Positions 1-7,502 of a stretch of DNA of 64,000 bases are shown piece by piece. This stretch comes from Nocardioides sp. Root122 (GTDB lineage Bacteria; Actinomycetota; Actinomycetes; Propionibacteriales; Nocardioidaceae), in contig NZ_LMDE01000015.1 of assembly GCF_001425025.1 (NCBI RefSeq), forward strand, positions 1 to 64,000, written 5' to 3'. Under the pieces are notes generated by a model, which searched no databases, was not told where the DNA came from, and worked only from the letters and a program-made list of their open reading frames with translations. A program made the translations under genes and the position numbers. Position 1 is the stretch's first letter. Each line of letters starts with the position of its first letter.

Positions 1-1
1 C

Positions 2-85
2 CTGTGGCGCTGCTGGCACGACCGAGTGCCCTACAACCCCGACCTACACGGCCGCCTCAACCTCCTCAATCAGGAGGCTGCTTGA
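2..85 (+). CDS. C-terminal end of a probable transposase (partial at window edge)
   Basis: The frame opening at the window edge reads LWRCWHDRVPYNPDLH followed by about ten residues and a TGA. The W-CW-D---PY-P--H pattern resembles the C-termini of IS110/IS116-type transposases that I know from actinobacteria, but only 27 residues are visible. It lies ten bases beyond the stop of csrA, so an insertion sequence may end exactly at the edge of the flagellar locus. The family call is an inference from one short motif. Confidence 0.4.
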   Translation: MWRCWHDRVPYNPDLHGRLNLLNQEAA

Positions 86-95
86 CATAGGGCTC

Positions 96-338
96 TCAGT
101 CGTCCTTGGAGCGGTCGCGGATCGCGTTGAGCAGCGAGTCGACGGCACCCTCGGGGGGTGAGGCCGCTTCCTGGTTGGACTGCGCCAGCTGGGCCAGCAG
201 CTCCTGCCGGTGCACCGCGATGGACCGAGGGGCGTCGATGCCGATGCGGACGACGTCGCCACGCACCTCGAGCACCGAGACTGTGACGTTGTCGCCGATG
301 ACGACGCTCTCTCCCGCACGACGGCTCACGACCAGCAT
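96..338 (-). CDS. csrA: CsrA translational regulator
   Basis: Small RNA-binding dimer of 80 residues that blocks translation by binding GGA motifs in hairpin loops near ribosome binding sites. It starts MLVVSRRAGESVVIGDNV and keeps the RIGIDAP beta-strand and the RNA-contacting Arg44 in VHRQE. The C-terminal tail (after residue 53) is longer and more acidic than in E. coli. It is the last gene of flgN-flgK-flgL-fliW-csrA, 34 bases after fliW, the usual pairing with its protein antagonist FliW. Candidate targets with GGA hairpins occur in the flagellin, flgB and flbD leaders of this same window. No clear Shine-Dalgarno precedes the ATG. Confidence 0.95.
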   Translation of the reverse strand: MLVVSRRAGESVVIGDNVTVSVLEVRGDVVRIGIDAPRSIAVHRQELLAQLAQSNQEAASPPEGAVDSLLNAIRDRSKDD

Positions 339-372
339 GCGGTGAACGCTACCTGAGGGGTCGCGCCCGAGC

Positions 373-807
373 TCACGCGATCAGCGGAGTGGCCACCGAG
401 AGGCTGGGATCGTCGAGGACGACCTGCACGGCCCGGTGGGTCGCGATGTCGAGCACGACAGGCGCTGCGAGGTTGGCGGTGGTGGTCGCGAGCGACTCGC
501 CGGCCGTGAGCACGCAGAGCACGACCAGGTCGTCCGCCGAGCTCGAGCCGAGGTCGGCGAGGATCGTGTCCTCCACCTCGGGGGTGTAGTCGGGGAAGAA
601 CGTGGCTGGCGGCACGACCAGGAACCGCAGGCCCGGCTGCTCCAGGGACGTCAGGCTGCACAGCGCACCCGTGTCGTCCACCTGGACCAGCGCGAAGCGC
701 GCGAGGTCGGGGAAGCCGGCCATCGGCTGCACCAGCTCGATCACCGGGATCTCGGGGGCACCGTTCGCGGGTCCGGTCATGGTCGTCGTCTCCATCGTGG
801 CGATCAT
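373..807 (-). CDS. fliW: FliW flagellar assembly factor
   Basis: FliW (144 residues as opened here) binds either flagellin or CsrA. When flagellin has been exported, FliW is free to inhibit CsrA, coupling flagellin translation to secretion. Family features are the core FPDLARFALVQVDD, the strand RFLVVPPATFFPDYTPEV and the hydrophobic DLVVLCVLT. The ATG chosen overlaps the flgL stop by four bases (ATGA). Two further in-frame ATG codons lie at residues 5 and 10 of this frame, and the shorter form beginning MTGPANG would be closer to many homologues. It sits directly upstream of csrA in the same operon. Confidence 0.93.
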   Translation of the reverse strand: MIATMETTTMTGPANGAPEIPVIELVQPMAGFPDLARFALVQVDDTGALCSLTSLEQPGLRFLVVPPATFFPDYTPEVEDTILADLGSSSADDLVVLCVLTAGESLATTTANLAAPVVLDIATHRAVQVVLDDPSLSVATPLIA

Positions 808-1700
808 CGCAGAAAGTCCAGAAGGCTCGGCTGCAGCACCCGCGCGGTCGCTGCCAGGGAGGCCTGGTAGGCCACTTCCTGCATCTTCAGGTCGACCATG
901 GCGCGGGGCAGGTCGGTGTTCTCGATCTCGGACAGGGCGTTGGTCAGCGACAGCTCGGTGTCACCGGCCCGGATCCCCGCCTGCTCGACGCGGTTGGTGC
1001 GGGCGCCCACGTCGGTCCGTGCGACGATGAGGCGGTTGCCGTCGTCCTTGAGAGCCTCGAGGCCGGACGCGATGGCGCTCGTGTCGCCGGCGCGGACCGC
1101 GTCGGCGAGCGCGCTGAGGTGGTCGAAGACGTTGTCCCCGTCGTTGCCGAACGCGGCCGGCCCGGAGACCGCCACGTCGACGGCCACACCGTCGGCCACC
1201 GCCCGGTTGACCGGGTTGGTGTCACCGGCGTAGGTCACCACGCCGCCCACCTCGGCGAACGCGGCGGGGCCGGCGGTGGTCCCACCGAAGACCGGCCGGT
1301 CGATGTAGGTCGCGTTGGCGGAGCCGAGCAGCGAGCTGCGCAGCTGGACGATCTCGACCGCCAGCGCATCCCGGGCATCCTTGTTCACGGCTCCGTTCAC
1401 CGCCTGCTGGCCGAGCTCACGGGCCCGGCGCACCAGGTCGTTGGCCGTGCCCAGTGTGCTGTCCAGCGTGTCGAGCCACCCGATGCCGTCCTGCGCGTTG
1501 CGGGCGTACTGCTGCTGGGATCCCACGGACGATCGCAGCCGCATCGCGGAGGCGGTGTCGGCCGGGTTGTCGGAGGGGCGGTTGAGCACCCGGCCGGTCG
1601 ACAGGTGCTCCTGGATCTCCGCGAGCCGGGTGAGGCTGCCCTGGAGCCGGGTCAACGACCGGTCGGTCAGCATCGACTGGGTCACGCGTCCGATCGCCAT
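804..1700 (-). CDS. flgL: Flagellar hook-associated protein 3 (hook-filament junction)
   Basis: FlgL (HAP3, 298 residues) joins the hook to the filament and is exported by the flagellar type III system. The N-terminus MAIGRVTQSMLTDRSL and the flagellin-like coiled segments (STGRVLNRPSDNPADTASAMRLRS; ARNAQDGIGWLDTLDS) match the family. The C-terminal helix ENTDLPRAMVDLKMQEVAYQ is typical. The start ATG shares its A with the flgK stop (TGATG). The product belongs with FlgK and needs FlgN for export; both are encoded just upstream in the operon. Confidence 0.95.
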   Translation of the reverse strand: MAIGRVTQSMLTDRSLTRLQGSLTRLAEIQEHLSTGRVLNRPSDNPADTASAMRLRSSVGSQQQYARNAQDGIGWLDTLDSTLGTANDLVRRARELGQQAVNGAVNKDARDALAVEIVQLRSSLLGSANATYIDRPVFGGTTAGPAAFAEVGGVVTYAGDTNPVNRAVADGVAVDVAVSGPAAFGNDGDNVFDHLSALADAVRAGDTSAIASGLEALKDDGNRLIVARTDVGARTNRVEQAGIRAGDTELSLTNALSEIENTDLPRAMVDLKMQEVAYQASLAATARVLQPSLLDFLR

Positions 1701-3100
1701 CAGCGCACCAGCCCGGTCCGGTTGATGAGCGTGTCGAGCACCGAGTCGAGGGTCGTCATGACCCGTGCCGCGGCCTCGTAGGCCCGCTGCGCCTGCATCA
1801 TCGTCACTGTCTCCTCGTCGAGGTTGACGCCCGAGAGCTGCTCGCGGGCGCCGTCCACCTGGCCGGTCAGGTTCTGCTGGGTGGCGGCCTGGCGCCGGAC
1901 AGACGCCACGTCGGTGCCGAAGACCGTCACGAACCGCTGGTAGGAGCGCTCGGGTGCCACGAGCGCGTCGGCGATCGCGGTGGCGTTGCCACCGTCGCGG
2001 TTGGCGACGCCGCTGATTCCGGACGCCGCGAGGTCGGCGGCGTCGAGGGGGTTCAGGACCAAGGGCCCTCCGGGGGCGGCCGGGTCGACGGAGAAGATCG
2101 GCTTGCCGGGGTTCCCGGCCGCGTCGTAGCCGGACTGGTGGGCTGCGTTGACCGCGTCGGCCACCTGCTGGGCGACGGCGGTGATGTCGGCGCGCAGCTT
2201 GGGCAGGGTCGTGCCGAGAAGCTCGACGGTGCCGCCGATCTCCCCGCGGAGGCCGGTGACCGCGGTTGCCGTACCACCGGGCGGGGTGACGGCGAGCGCG
2301 AGCGGCTGACCGTCGGACGTGCCGTCGGCATTGACGCCGCTCGTCGCCGAGAGCGTGCCGGCGCGGTTGCCCGTCACCAGGGCGACACCGCCGACGGTGA
2401 CGTCCATGCCGCCCTGGCTGTTCTCGACGGCCTTGCCGCCGGTGAGCTCGGCCAGCCGCAGTGCCATCTGGTCGCGCTGGTCGAGCAGGGTCGAGGGGTC
2501 GTTGCCCGACATCCGGGCGGCGGCGATCGCCTCGTTGGCCGCCGCGAGGTTGGTCGCGACGGTGTTCGTCTCGCCGAGGTCCGCGAGCAGGGACATGCGC
2601 TGGTCGGCCTCCTCGGACGCCACGTTGCGTCGCTGGGCGGCGACGGCGTCGACGAGGGTGCTGGACGTCGCGATGACCGCGGCGCGCACGGCGGGGGAGT
2701 CGGGGCTGTTCCCGAGGTCGTGCCAGGCGGACCGGACGTCCGCCAGCGCCTTGGAGATGCCGTCGCCGGCGGGCTCGCCCAGCGAGGCCTCGACGCGGGC
2801 CAGTGCCGTCGCCCGCGTGTCGAGGTAGGACTGGGTGCCGTGCTCGCTCCTGGCGCGCGAGTCGAGGAGCGGGTCGACGAGCCGGTCGACGGACCCGACC
2901 CGTACGCCGTCGCCGTGGCCGTCGTAGCGGCTCCACATCGCCGGCTGCACGGGGGCGCCCACGGCCTGGCCGACGACGCGCCGACGCGCGTATCCGTCGG
3001 TCGAGACGTTGGCGATGTTGCCGCTGGCGACCTCCATGACCGACTGGTGGTAGCGCAGGGCGCTGGCTGCGGTGCCGATGGAGCCGAAGGACCCGGTCAT
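1700..3100 (-). CDS. flgK: Flagellar hook-associated protein 1
   Basis: FlgK (HAP1, 466 residues) forms the first junction layer between hook and filament. The N-terminal rod/hook motif is SGNIANVSTDGYARRR (about residues 31-46) and the C-terminal D0 helix is MMQAQRAYEAAARVMTTLD. The frame is open further upstream, but the ATG giving MTGSFGSIGTAASALRYHQ fits the family and follows the flgN stop by one base. It is cotranscribed with flgN, flgL, fliW and csrA. It is shorter than the E. coli protein (547), mainly in the central variable part. Confidence 0.95.
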   Translation of the reverse strand: MTGSFGSIGTAASALRYHQSVMEVASGNIANVSTDGYARRRVVGQAVGAPVQPAMWSRYDGHGDGVRVGSVDRLVDPLLDSRARSEHGTQSYLDTRATALARVEASLGEPAGDGISKALADVRSAWHDLGNSPDSPAVRAAVIATSSTLVDAVAAQRRNVASEEADQRMSLLADLGETNTVATNLAAANEAIAAARMSGNDPSTLLDQRDQMALRLAELTGGKAVENSQGGMDVTVGGVALVTGNRAGTLSATSGVNADGTSDGQPLALAVTPPGGTATAVTGLRGEIGGTVELLGTTLPKLRADITAVAQQVADAVNAAHQSGYDAAGNPGKPIFSVDPAAPGGPLVLNPLDAADLAASGISGVANRDGGNATAIADALVAPERSYQRFVTVFGTDVASVRRQAATQQNLTGQVDGAREQLSGVNLDEETVTMMQAQRAYEAAARVMTTLDSVLDTLINRTGLVR

Positions 3101-3101
3101 C

Positions 3102-3578
3102 TCACAGGCTCCTGTCCACGAGGCTGGCGCGCAGCGGCTCGGCGGTGGCGCTCCCGTCGGCGGCATAACCGTCGACGGACTCGCCCAGGGACATCAGGGT
3201 CTCGCGCGCGGAGCGGTAGCCGGCCGAGATCAGGTGCCGGTTGGAGTCGGCCAGGGTGGTGATCTCGTTGGTGAGGGTCACGAAGGCCTCGCGGTGCTCG
3301 GTGAAGATCGTGGTCCACGGCTCCCCGGCGGACTCGGCCAGGGACGCCAGGCTGGGGTTGGAGCTCATGCCGGACGCGGCGGCAGCCTCGTCGGCGGCGA
3401 CCGCGCGCAGCATCTCGGTCTCGCGGACGGTGGCCAGGAGCGTGTCGATGTCGCGGGTCGCGTGGGCCAGCCACCGGCTGCGGCCGCTGGCCAGGACCAG
3501 CTGCTCGACCTCCAGCCTGTAGTGGAGCTCCTCGAGCAGCTCGCGCTCGCGCCACAGGACCAGGGAGAGCTTCTCCAT
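3102..3578 (-). CDS. flgN: FlgN-type export chaperone for FlgK/FlgL
   Basis: All-alpha cytosolic chaperone of 158 residues, first gene of the minus-strand operon and next to its expected clients flgK and flgL. The start MEKLSLVLWREREL followed by EELHYRLEVEQLVLASGRSRWL is characteristic of actinobacterial FlgN. No Shine-Dalgarno precedes this ATG. An in-frame GTG at 3611, eleven codons upstream, lies 9 bases after the -10 core of the sigma-28 promoter at 3619-3645 and would give a leaderless 169-residue form. I kept the ATG because the homology begins there. Confidence 0.85.
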   Translation of the reverse strand: MEKLSLVLWRERELLEELHYRLEVEQLVLASGRSRWLAHATRDIDTLLATVRETEMLRAVAADEAAAASGMSSNPSLASLAESAGEPWTTIFTEHREAFVTLTNEITTLADSNRHLISAGYRSARETLMSLGESVDGYAADGSATAEPLRASLVDRSL

Positions 3579-3618
3579 GGCTGCGCCGCGGTGGGTGTCG
3601 GTGAGGTTCACGAACGTC

Positions 3619-3645
3619 CCATCGGCGGTCGGGCCCCTGACCTGA
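3619..3645 (-). promoter_or_regulatory. Sigma-28 (FliA) promoter of the flgN-flgK-flgL-fliW-csrA operon
   Basis: Read on the minus strand, TCAGGTCA (3645-3638) is followed by 11 bases and GCCGATGG (3626-3619). The -10 is the classical FliA core GCCGAT. The same -35 and the same spacing recur before flagellin, flgB, flbD and fliM. The expected start point falls at or beside the GTG at 3611. Confidence 0.75.
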
Positions 3646-3720
3646 GGGGTTGACTGGACCAGTGCGGGCTCGCGTGCGCGGACCGGACTACCTGCGCGTC
3701 CACGGGTAGGGGCACTCGGG

Positions 3721-3783
3721 CATGGCCCGAACGGGCCATGGGTCCTCGGGACCACGGTCCCTGATCCACGCGCTGGTGGATCA
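3721..3783. repeat. Three adjacent inverted repeats between flgN and fliA
   Basis: In the divergent region are CATGGCCC (3721-3728) with GGGCCATG (3733-3740), then GGGACC (3748-3753) with GGTCCC (3756-3761), then TGATCCAC (3762-3769) with GTGGATCA (3776-3783). All arms are perfect. They lie upstream of fliA, where no sigma-28 promoter is visible, and could be operators for a flagellar master regulator or folded leader RNA. Which of these is not decidable here. Confidence 0.55.
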
Positions 3784-3794
3784 GCAACCCCCGT

Positions 3795-4715
3795 TTGGTA
3801 ACAACTCCTCCACAAAACATTCAACGATCAGGCGTGCTCAGCAACGCGACCCTCTCTTCCCCCGCCCTCTCCTCCACGTCCTCCCCCACGACTCCCGCCG
3901 TGGTGGACGAGCTCGTGACCGCCCACATCCCCCTCGTCGGCCACCTGGTCCGCGAGGTGCTGGCCCGGGTCCCGAGCCACGTGGACCGCGATGACCTGAC
4001 GTCCGCGGGCCTCACCGCGCTGGTCCGCGCGGCGCAGGGCTTCGAGGCCGAGCGCGGGGTGCCGTTCGCCCGCTACGCCGCGACTCGCATCCGCGGTGCG
4101 CTGCTCGACGAGCTGCGCGGGGTCGACTGGGCGTCGCGCTCGGTCCGCCGCACGGCGCGGGGGCTGGACGAGACCCGCACCCGGCTGACGCAGAGCCTCG
4201 GCCGGGTGCCCACGGACGCCGAGCTGGCAGCGGCCCAGGGCATCCCGGTCGAGCAGGTGCTCGCCAACCGCGAGGACCTGGCCCGCGCCCAGGTGCTGTC
4301 CCTCGAGGCCGACGACGCCCGGGGGTCGTACGCCACCGAGCTGCCGTCCGCCGGCCCCACGCCCGAGCAGGCCCTGGAGCACGCCGAGCTGCTCACCTAC
4401 CTCTCCGAGGCCGTCGCCGAGCTGCCCGAGCGCCTGCGCCGCGTCGTCGAGGGGTACTTCCTGGCCGAGCAGCCGATGGCCGAGCTCGCCGCCGAGCTCG
4501 GTGTCACCGAGTCGCGCATCTCGCAGCTGCGGGCCGAGGCCATGGTGCTGCTGCGCGACGCGCTGAACTCGCAGCTCGACCCGGCGCTCGTGAAGGCGCA
4601 CGACCGCCCGGACGGCGTGGCCGCCCGCCGCCGCGAGGCCTACTTCGCCGCCGTGGCCGAACGCCACGCGGCCGTGGCGCGCCCGTTCGTGCCCCGCGTG
4701 GCCACCAGCGCCTGA
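3795..4715 (+). CDS. fliA: Flagellar sigma factor sigma-28 (FliA/WhiG type)
   Basis: Alternative sigma factor of the FliA/WhiG group, 306 residues from the TTG start taken here. Region 2 (about residues 35-110, HIPLVGHLVREVLARV, DRDDLTSAGLTALVRAAQGF, RYAATRIRGALLDELR) binds the -10 element. Region 4 ends in ELAAELGVTESRISQLRAEA, the -35-recognising helix-turn-helix. About 45 extra residues follow region 4. The start is uncertain: GTG at 3834 is the main alternative and neither has a strong ribosome binding site. It is divergent from the flgN operon. Five matching promoters within the window are its likely targets. Confidence 0.93.
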   Translation: MVTTPPQNIQRSGVLSNATLSSPALSSTSSPTTPAVVDELVTAHIPLVGHLVREVLARVPSHVDRDDLTSAGLTALVRAAQGFEAERGVPFARYAATRIRGALLDELRGVDWASRSVRRTARGLDETRTRLTQSLGRVPTDAELAAAQGIPVEQVLANREDLARAQVLSLEADDARGSYATELPSAGPTPEQALEHAELLTYLSEAVAELPERLRRVVEGYFLAEQPMAELAAELGVTESRISQLRAEAMVLLRDALNSQLDPALVKAHDRPDGVAARRREAYFAAVAERHAAVARPFVPRVATSA

Positions 4716-4755
4716 CACGCTGCGCCGCCGGGCGAAAAGAAGTTCCCGAAAGCTC

Positions 4756-4782
4756 TCAGGTGGGTCGCCGACCCGCCGAACA
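4756..4782 (+). promoter_or_regulatory. Sigma-28 promoter of flagellin
   Basis: TCAGGTGG (4756-4763), 11 bases, then GCCGAACA (4775-4782). It matches the other four copies of the motif in the window. The start of transcription should lie near 4789, giving a leader of about 57 bases that contains both GGA hairpins described next. An overlapping weaker reading, GAAAGCTC-N11-GCCGACCC (4748-4774), also resembles the E. coli consensus. Confidence 0.75.
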
Positions 4783-4792
4783 GGACCTCGAC

Positions 4793-4844
4793 GGAGTCCA
4801 CGGATGGACTCCAGCAGTGATCCACCACCATGGAAGGAATCCAT
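4793..4844 (+). promoter_or_regulatory. Two GGA hairpins in the flagellin leader (candidate CsrA binding sites)
   Basis: Hairpin 1 has arms GGAGTCCA (4793-4800) and TGGACTCC (4805-4812) with loop CGGA, or ACGGAT if the closing A-T pair opens. Hairpin 2 has arms ATGGA (4830-4834) and TCCAT (4840-4844) with loop AGGAA, which is the Shine-Dalgarno of fliC. This two-site arrangement, one site far and one on the ribosome binding site, is how CsrA represses flagellin (hag) in Bacillus subtilis. CsrA and FliW are encoded 4 kb away. Confidence 0.7.
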
Positions 4845-4845
4845 C

Positions 4846-6018
4846 ATGTCGCTCCGCATCAACCAGAACATCGACGCCTTCAACTCGTACCGCAACCTGT
4901 CGGTCACGCAGGGCCAGATGTCCAAGTCGCTCGAGAAGCTGTCGAGCGGTTTCCGCATCAACCGCGCTGCCGACGACGCCGCCGGCCTCGCGATCTCCGA
5001 GGGCCTGCGCTCGCAGGTCGGTGGCCTCAAGGTCGCCTCCCGCAACGCCCAGGACGGCATCTCCGTCGTCCAGACCGCGGAAGGCGCGCTCACCGAGGTC
5101 CACTCCATCCTGCAGCGTCTGCGCGACCTGGGTGTCCAGGCCGCCAACGACAGCAACAACTCCGACGCCCGCAAGAACATCGAGACCGAGGCAACCAGCC
5201 TCGTCTCGGAGCTCGACCGGATCGGCAAGTCCACGAACTTCGACGGCGCCAAGCTCCTCGACGGCACCGCCGGCAACGCGGGCAAGCTGCAGTTCCAGGT
5301 CGGTGCCGACGGCGACGCCAACTCGCGCATCACCGTCGACCTGTCCTCCGCCAACGTGAGCAAGGTCGCGACCGACCTCACCACCGGCGCCCTTGCCACC
5401 ACCGGCACGACGTTCGACGTCGCGGACGCCACCGCCGTGACCGGCAACCTGACCTTCACCGACACCAAGGGCGGCGTCGTCAGCGACGTGACCGTGGCGA
5501 TGGGTGCGGCGGGTTCGAGCGCCTCGGTGCAGGACGTGGCCGACAAGCTGACGGCCAACGCGGACTTCGCCTCGAAGTTCTCGGTCAAGGTCGTCAAGGA
5601 CGCCAACGGTGCCGCCACCGGCATCTCGGTGAAGGCCCTCGATGGCGGCGCTGTGGCCGTCGCCGCCCCCGGCACCGGCCTCGCCGCCGGCACCGCAGGT
5701 GCCAGCACCCCGGTCGGCCTGGACTTCTCCTCCGCTGACGCCGCCCAGGCGTCCGTGGCGAAGATCGACCAGCAGATCAAGGGCATCTCCACCGCTCGCG
5801 CCAACCTCGGTGCGATGCAGAACCGGTTCGAGCACACCATCAACAACCTCAACGTGGCCGTCGAGAACCTGTCGGCCTCCGAGAGCCGGATCCGCGACAC
5901 CGACATGGCGTCCGAGATGATGAGCTTCACTCGTGCGCAGATCCTGTCGCAGGCGGGCACCGCGATGCTCGCCCAGGCCAACCAGGCCCCGCAGGGTGTG
6001 CTGTCCCTGCTCCGCTGA
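4846..6018 (+). CDS. fliC: Flagellin (filament subunit)
   Basis: Major filament protein, 390 residues, exported by the flagellar type III system. The N-terminal D0/D1 part (about 1-150) starts MSLRINQNIDAFNSYRNL and contains SSGFRINRAADDAAGLAISE. The C-terminal D1/D0 part (about 305-390) contains ENLSASESRIRDTDMASEM and ends NQAPQGVLSLLR. A variable Ala/Thr-rich D2/D3-like segment of about 125 residues lies between. The ATG at 4846 follows GGAAGGAA, so the longer open frame from 4804 is not used. It has its own sigma-28 promoter and a strong terminator, as expected for a highly expressed single-gene unit. Confidence 0.97.
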   Translation: MSLRINQNIDAFNSYRNLSVTQGQMSKSLEKLSSGFRINRAADDAAGLAISEGLRSQVGGLKVASRNAQDGISVVQTAEGALTEVHSILQRLRDLGVQAANDSNNSDARKNIETEATSLVSELDRIGKSTNFDGAKLLDGTAGNAGKLQFQVGADGDANSRITVDLSSANVSKVATDLTTGALATTGTTFDVADATAVTGNLTFTDTKGGVVSDVTVAMGAAGSSASVQDVADKLTANADFASKFSVKVVKDANGAATGISVKALDGGAVAVAAPGTGLAAGTAGASTPVGLDFSSADAAQASVAKIDQQIKGISTARANLGAMQNRFEHTINNLNVAVENLSASESRIRDTDMASEMMSFTRAQILSQAGTAMLAQANQAPQGVLSLLR

Positions 6019-6049
6019 TCTCCAGCGGTAGCGCTCCAGCAACACCCGT

Positions 6050-6091
6050 GGACGACGGGTGGGCCCACTCTCCGTGGCCCGCCCGTCGTCC
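6050..6091 (+). terminator. Terminator after flagellin
   Basis: A 16-bp stem pairs 6050-6065 with 6076-6091 with one G-U wobble and a 10-base loop. It starts 31 bases after the fliC stop. No long U run follows, which is common for terminators in such GC-rich genomes. A smaller hairpin (CCGGGAC, 6094-6100, with GTCCCGG, 6105-6111) follows before fliD. Confidence 0.7.
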
Positions 6092-6130
6092 GTCCGGGAC
6101 GCATGTCCCGGTCAGTCCTGAGGAGTCACC

Positions 6131-7489
6131 ATGAGCGGATCCGCCAGCATCAGCGGGCTCTCCAGCGGTCTCGACACCGCCGGGATCATCAGCCAGCTCA
6201 TGCAGCTCGAGGCCGTGCCTCAGGCTCGCATGCAGACCCGCGTGACCACCGAGCAGCGCGCCGTCAACGCGATGCAGACGCTCAACAGCCGGCTCGCCTC
6301 GCTGGCCACCACGGTCGGCGACCTGACCAAGCCCTCGGCGTGGAGCAAGCTCACCACCGCCTCCTCCCTCGCCGGGGTCACCGTGACCGCCGGCTCCGCC
6401 GCGACGGCAGGCGCCTTCTCGGTCAAGGTCGACCAGGTGGCCACGACCCATCGACTGGCCTACAGCAAGCAGGTCGGCTACGAGACGCCAGGCGCCGTGC
6501 CGACCAGTGTCGAGGTCAGGGACTCCGCCGGGGTGCTCAAGCAGACCCTCACGACGGACGGGACCCTGAGCGGGCTGGTCGGCGCGATCAACGACCCGGC
6601 CAAGGAGACAGGCCTACGAGCCACCGCGGTCCGGGTGGGCACGGACGGCGCCGGTGTCGACCAGTACCAGCTGGTCGTCGAGTCCACTGCCACAGGCGAC
6701 AAGTCGCGCTTCACGCTGGTCGACCCGGCCGCCCCGGTGACACCGTTGCTCAACGACGCCACCGTCCGTGACGGTGTGGACGCCCTCGTCACCGTGAACG
6801 GCAGCATCCAGGCGCGCTCGGCCACGAACACCTTCCAGAACCTGGCTCCTGGTGTCGATGTGACCATCGGCGCCGCCGTCGATACCTCGAAGACTGCCGA
6901 CATCGAGCTCAAGCTCGACCCGGCCGGCACCATCAAGTCGGTGAAGTCCGCGGTCGACGCGATCAACTCCGTGCTCACGGAGATCGACTCGCTGACCTCC
7001 TACAACGCCGCGACCAAGTCCAAGGGCATGCTGGCCGGGGAGTCGAGCGTCCGCGAGCTGCGCGGCCAGATCCTCGCCTCGGTCTTCCCCACCGACGGCA
7101 CCAGCCTCGCCGACCTCGGCATCCAGAGCGACAGGACCGGCCGACTCGTCCTGGACGAGACCAAGCTCAGCGAGGCCTACAAGGCCGATCCGGACGCCGT
7201 GCAGCAGCGCCTCACCGCCGACGGCACCGGGTTCCTCGACCGGGTCGCCGACGTGGCGACCGCCGCCAGCGACAAGAACACCGGAACCCTCACCCAGGCC
7301 ATCACCGGCCGGACCAGCACGATCGACAGGCTCAACGACGGCATCGAGGCATGGGACCTGCGACTGGAGCTGCGACGGACCGCGCTCACCCGGCAGTTCA
7401 CCTCCCTCGAGACGGCCCTCAACAAGATGAACAGCCAGTCCTCCTGGCTGGCCGGCCAACTCTCCTCACTATCGACCTCGGGAAGCTAA
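6131..7489 (+). CDS. fliD: Flagellar filament cap protein
   Basis: FliD (HAP2, 452 residues) caps the growing filament and folds flagellin monomers into place. The N-terminus SISGLSSGLDTAGIISQLMQLE is the diagnostic FliD_N motif. The C-terminal FliD_C part ends in the coiled segment TRQFTSLETALNKMNSQSSWL (cap leg). A good Shine-Dalgarno (GAGGAG) precedes the ATG. It is followed 13 bases on by fliS, and no sigma-28 motif lies in front of it, so expression may rely on read-through of the flagellin terminator or on an unseen promoter. Confidence 0.95.
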   Translation: MSGSASISGLSSGLDTAGIISQLMQLEAVPQARMQTRVTTEQRAVNAMQTLNSRLASLATTVGDLTKPSAWSKLTTASSLAGVTVTAGSAATAGAFSVKVDQVATTHRLAYSKQVGYETPGAVPTSVEVRDSAGVLKQTLTTDGTLSGLVGAINDPAKETGLRATAVRVGTDGAGVDQYQLVVESTATGDKSRFTLVDPAAPVTPLLNDATVRDGVDALVTVNGSIQARSATNTFQNLAPGVDVTIGAAVDTSKTADIELKLDPAGTIKSVKSAVDAINSVLTEIDSLTSYNAATKSKGMLAGESSVRELRGQILASVFPTDGTSLADLGIQSDRTGRLVLDETKLSEAYKADPDAVQQRLTADGTGFLDRVADVATAASDKNTGTLTQAITGRTSTIDRLNDGIEAWDLRLELRRTALTRQFTSLETALNKMNSQSSWLAGQLSSLSTSGS

Positions 7490-7502
7490 GGACAGCACCC
7501 TC

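Noticed and set aside
343-360. A CCCCTCAGGTAG element, like the sigma-28 -35, just upstream of csrA on the minus strand
   Set aside because: Eleven bases further the sequence is TGCTGGTC, inside csrA, and not GCCGA. Without a -10 it is not a promoter by the rule that fits the other five.
6043-6060. Hairpin CACCCGT-GGACG-ACGGGTG after flagellin, which also shows GGA in its loop
   Set aside because: It lies after the stop codon and competes with the longer 16-bp terminator stem. It is not in a leader, so a CsrA role is not supported.
6094-6111. Hairpin CCGGGAC-GCAT-GTCCCGG in the fliD leader, considered as a further CsrA site
   Set aside because: The loop is GCAT and GGA is buried in the stem; only the Shine-Dalgarno GAGGAG of fliD has a free GGA, which is normal.
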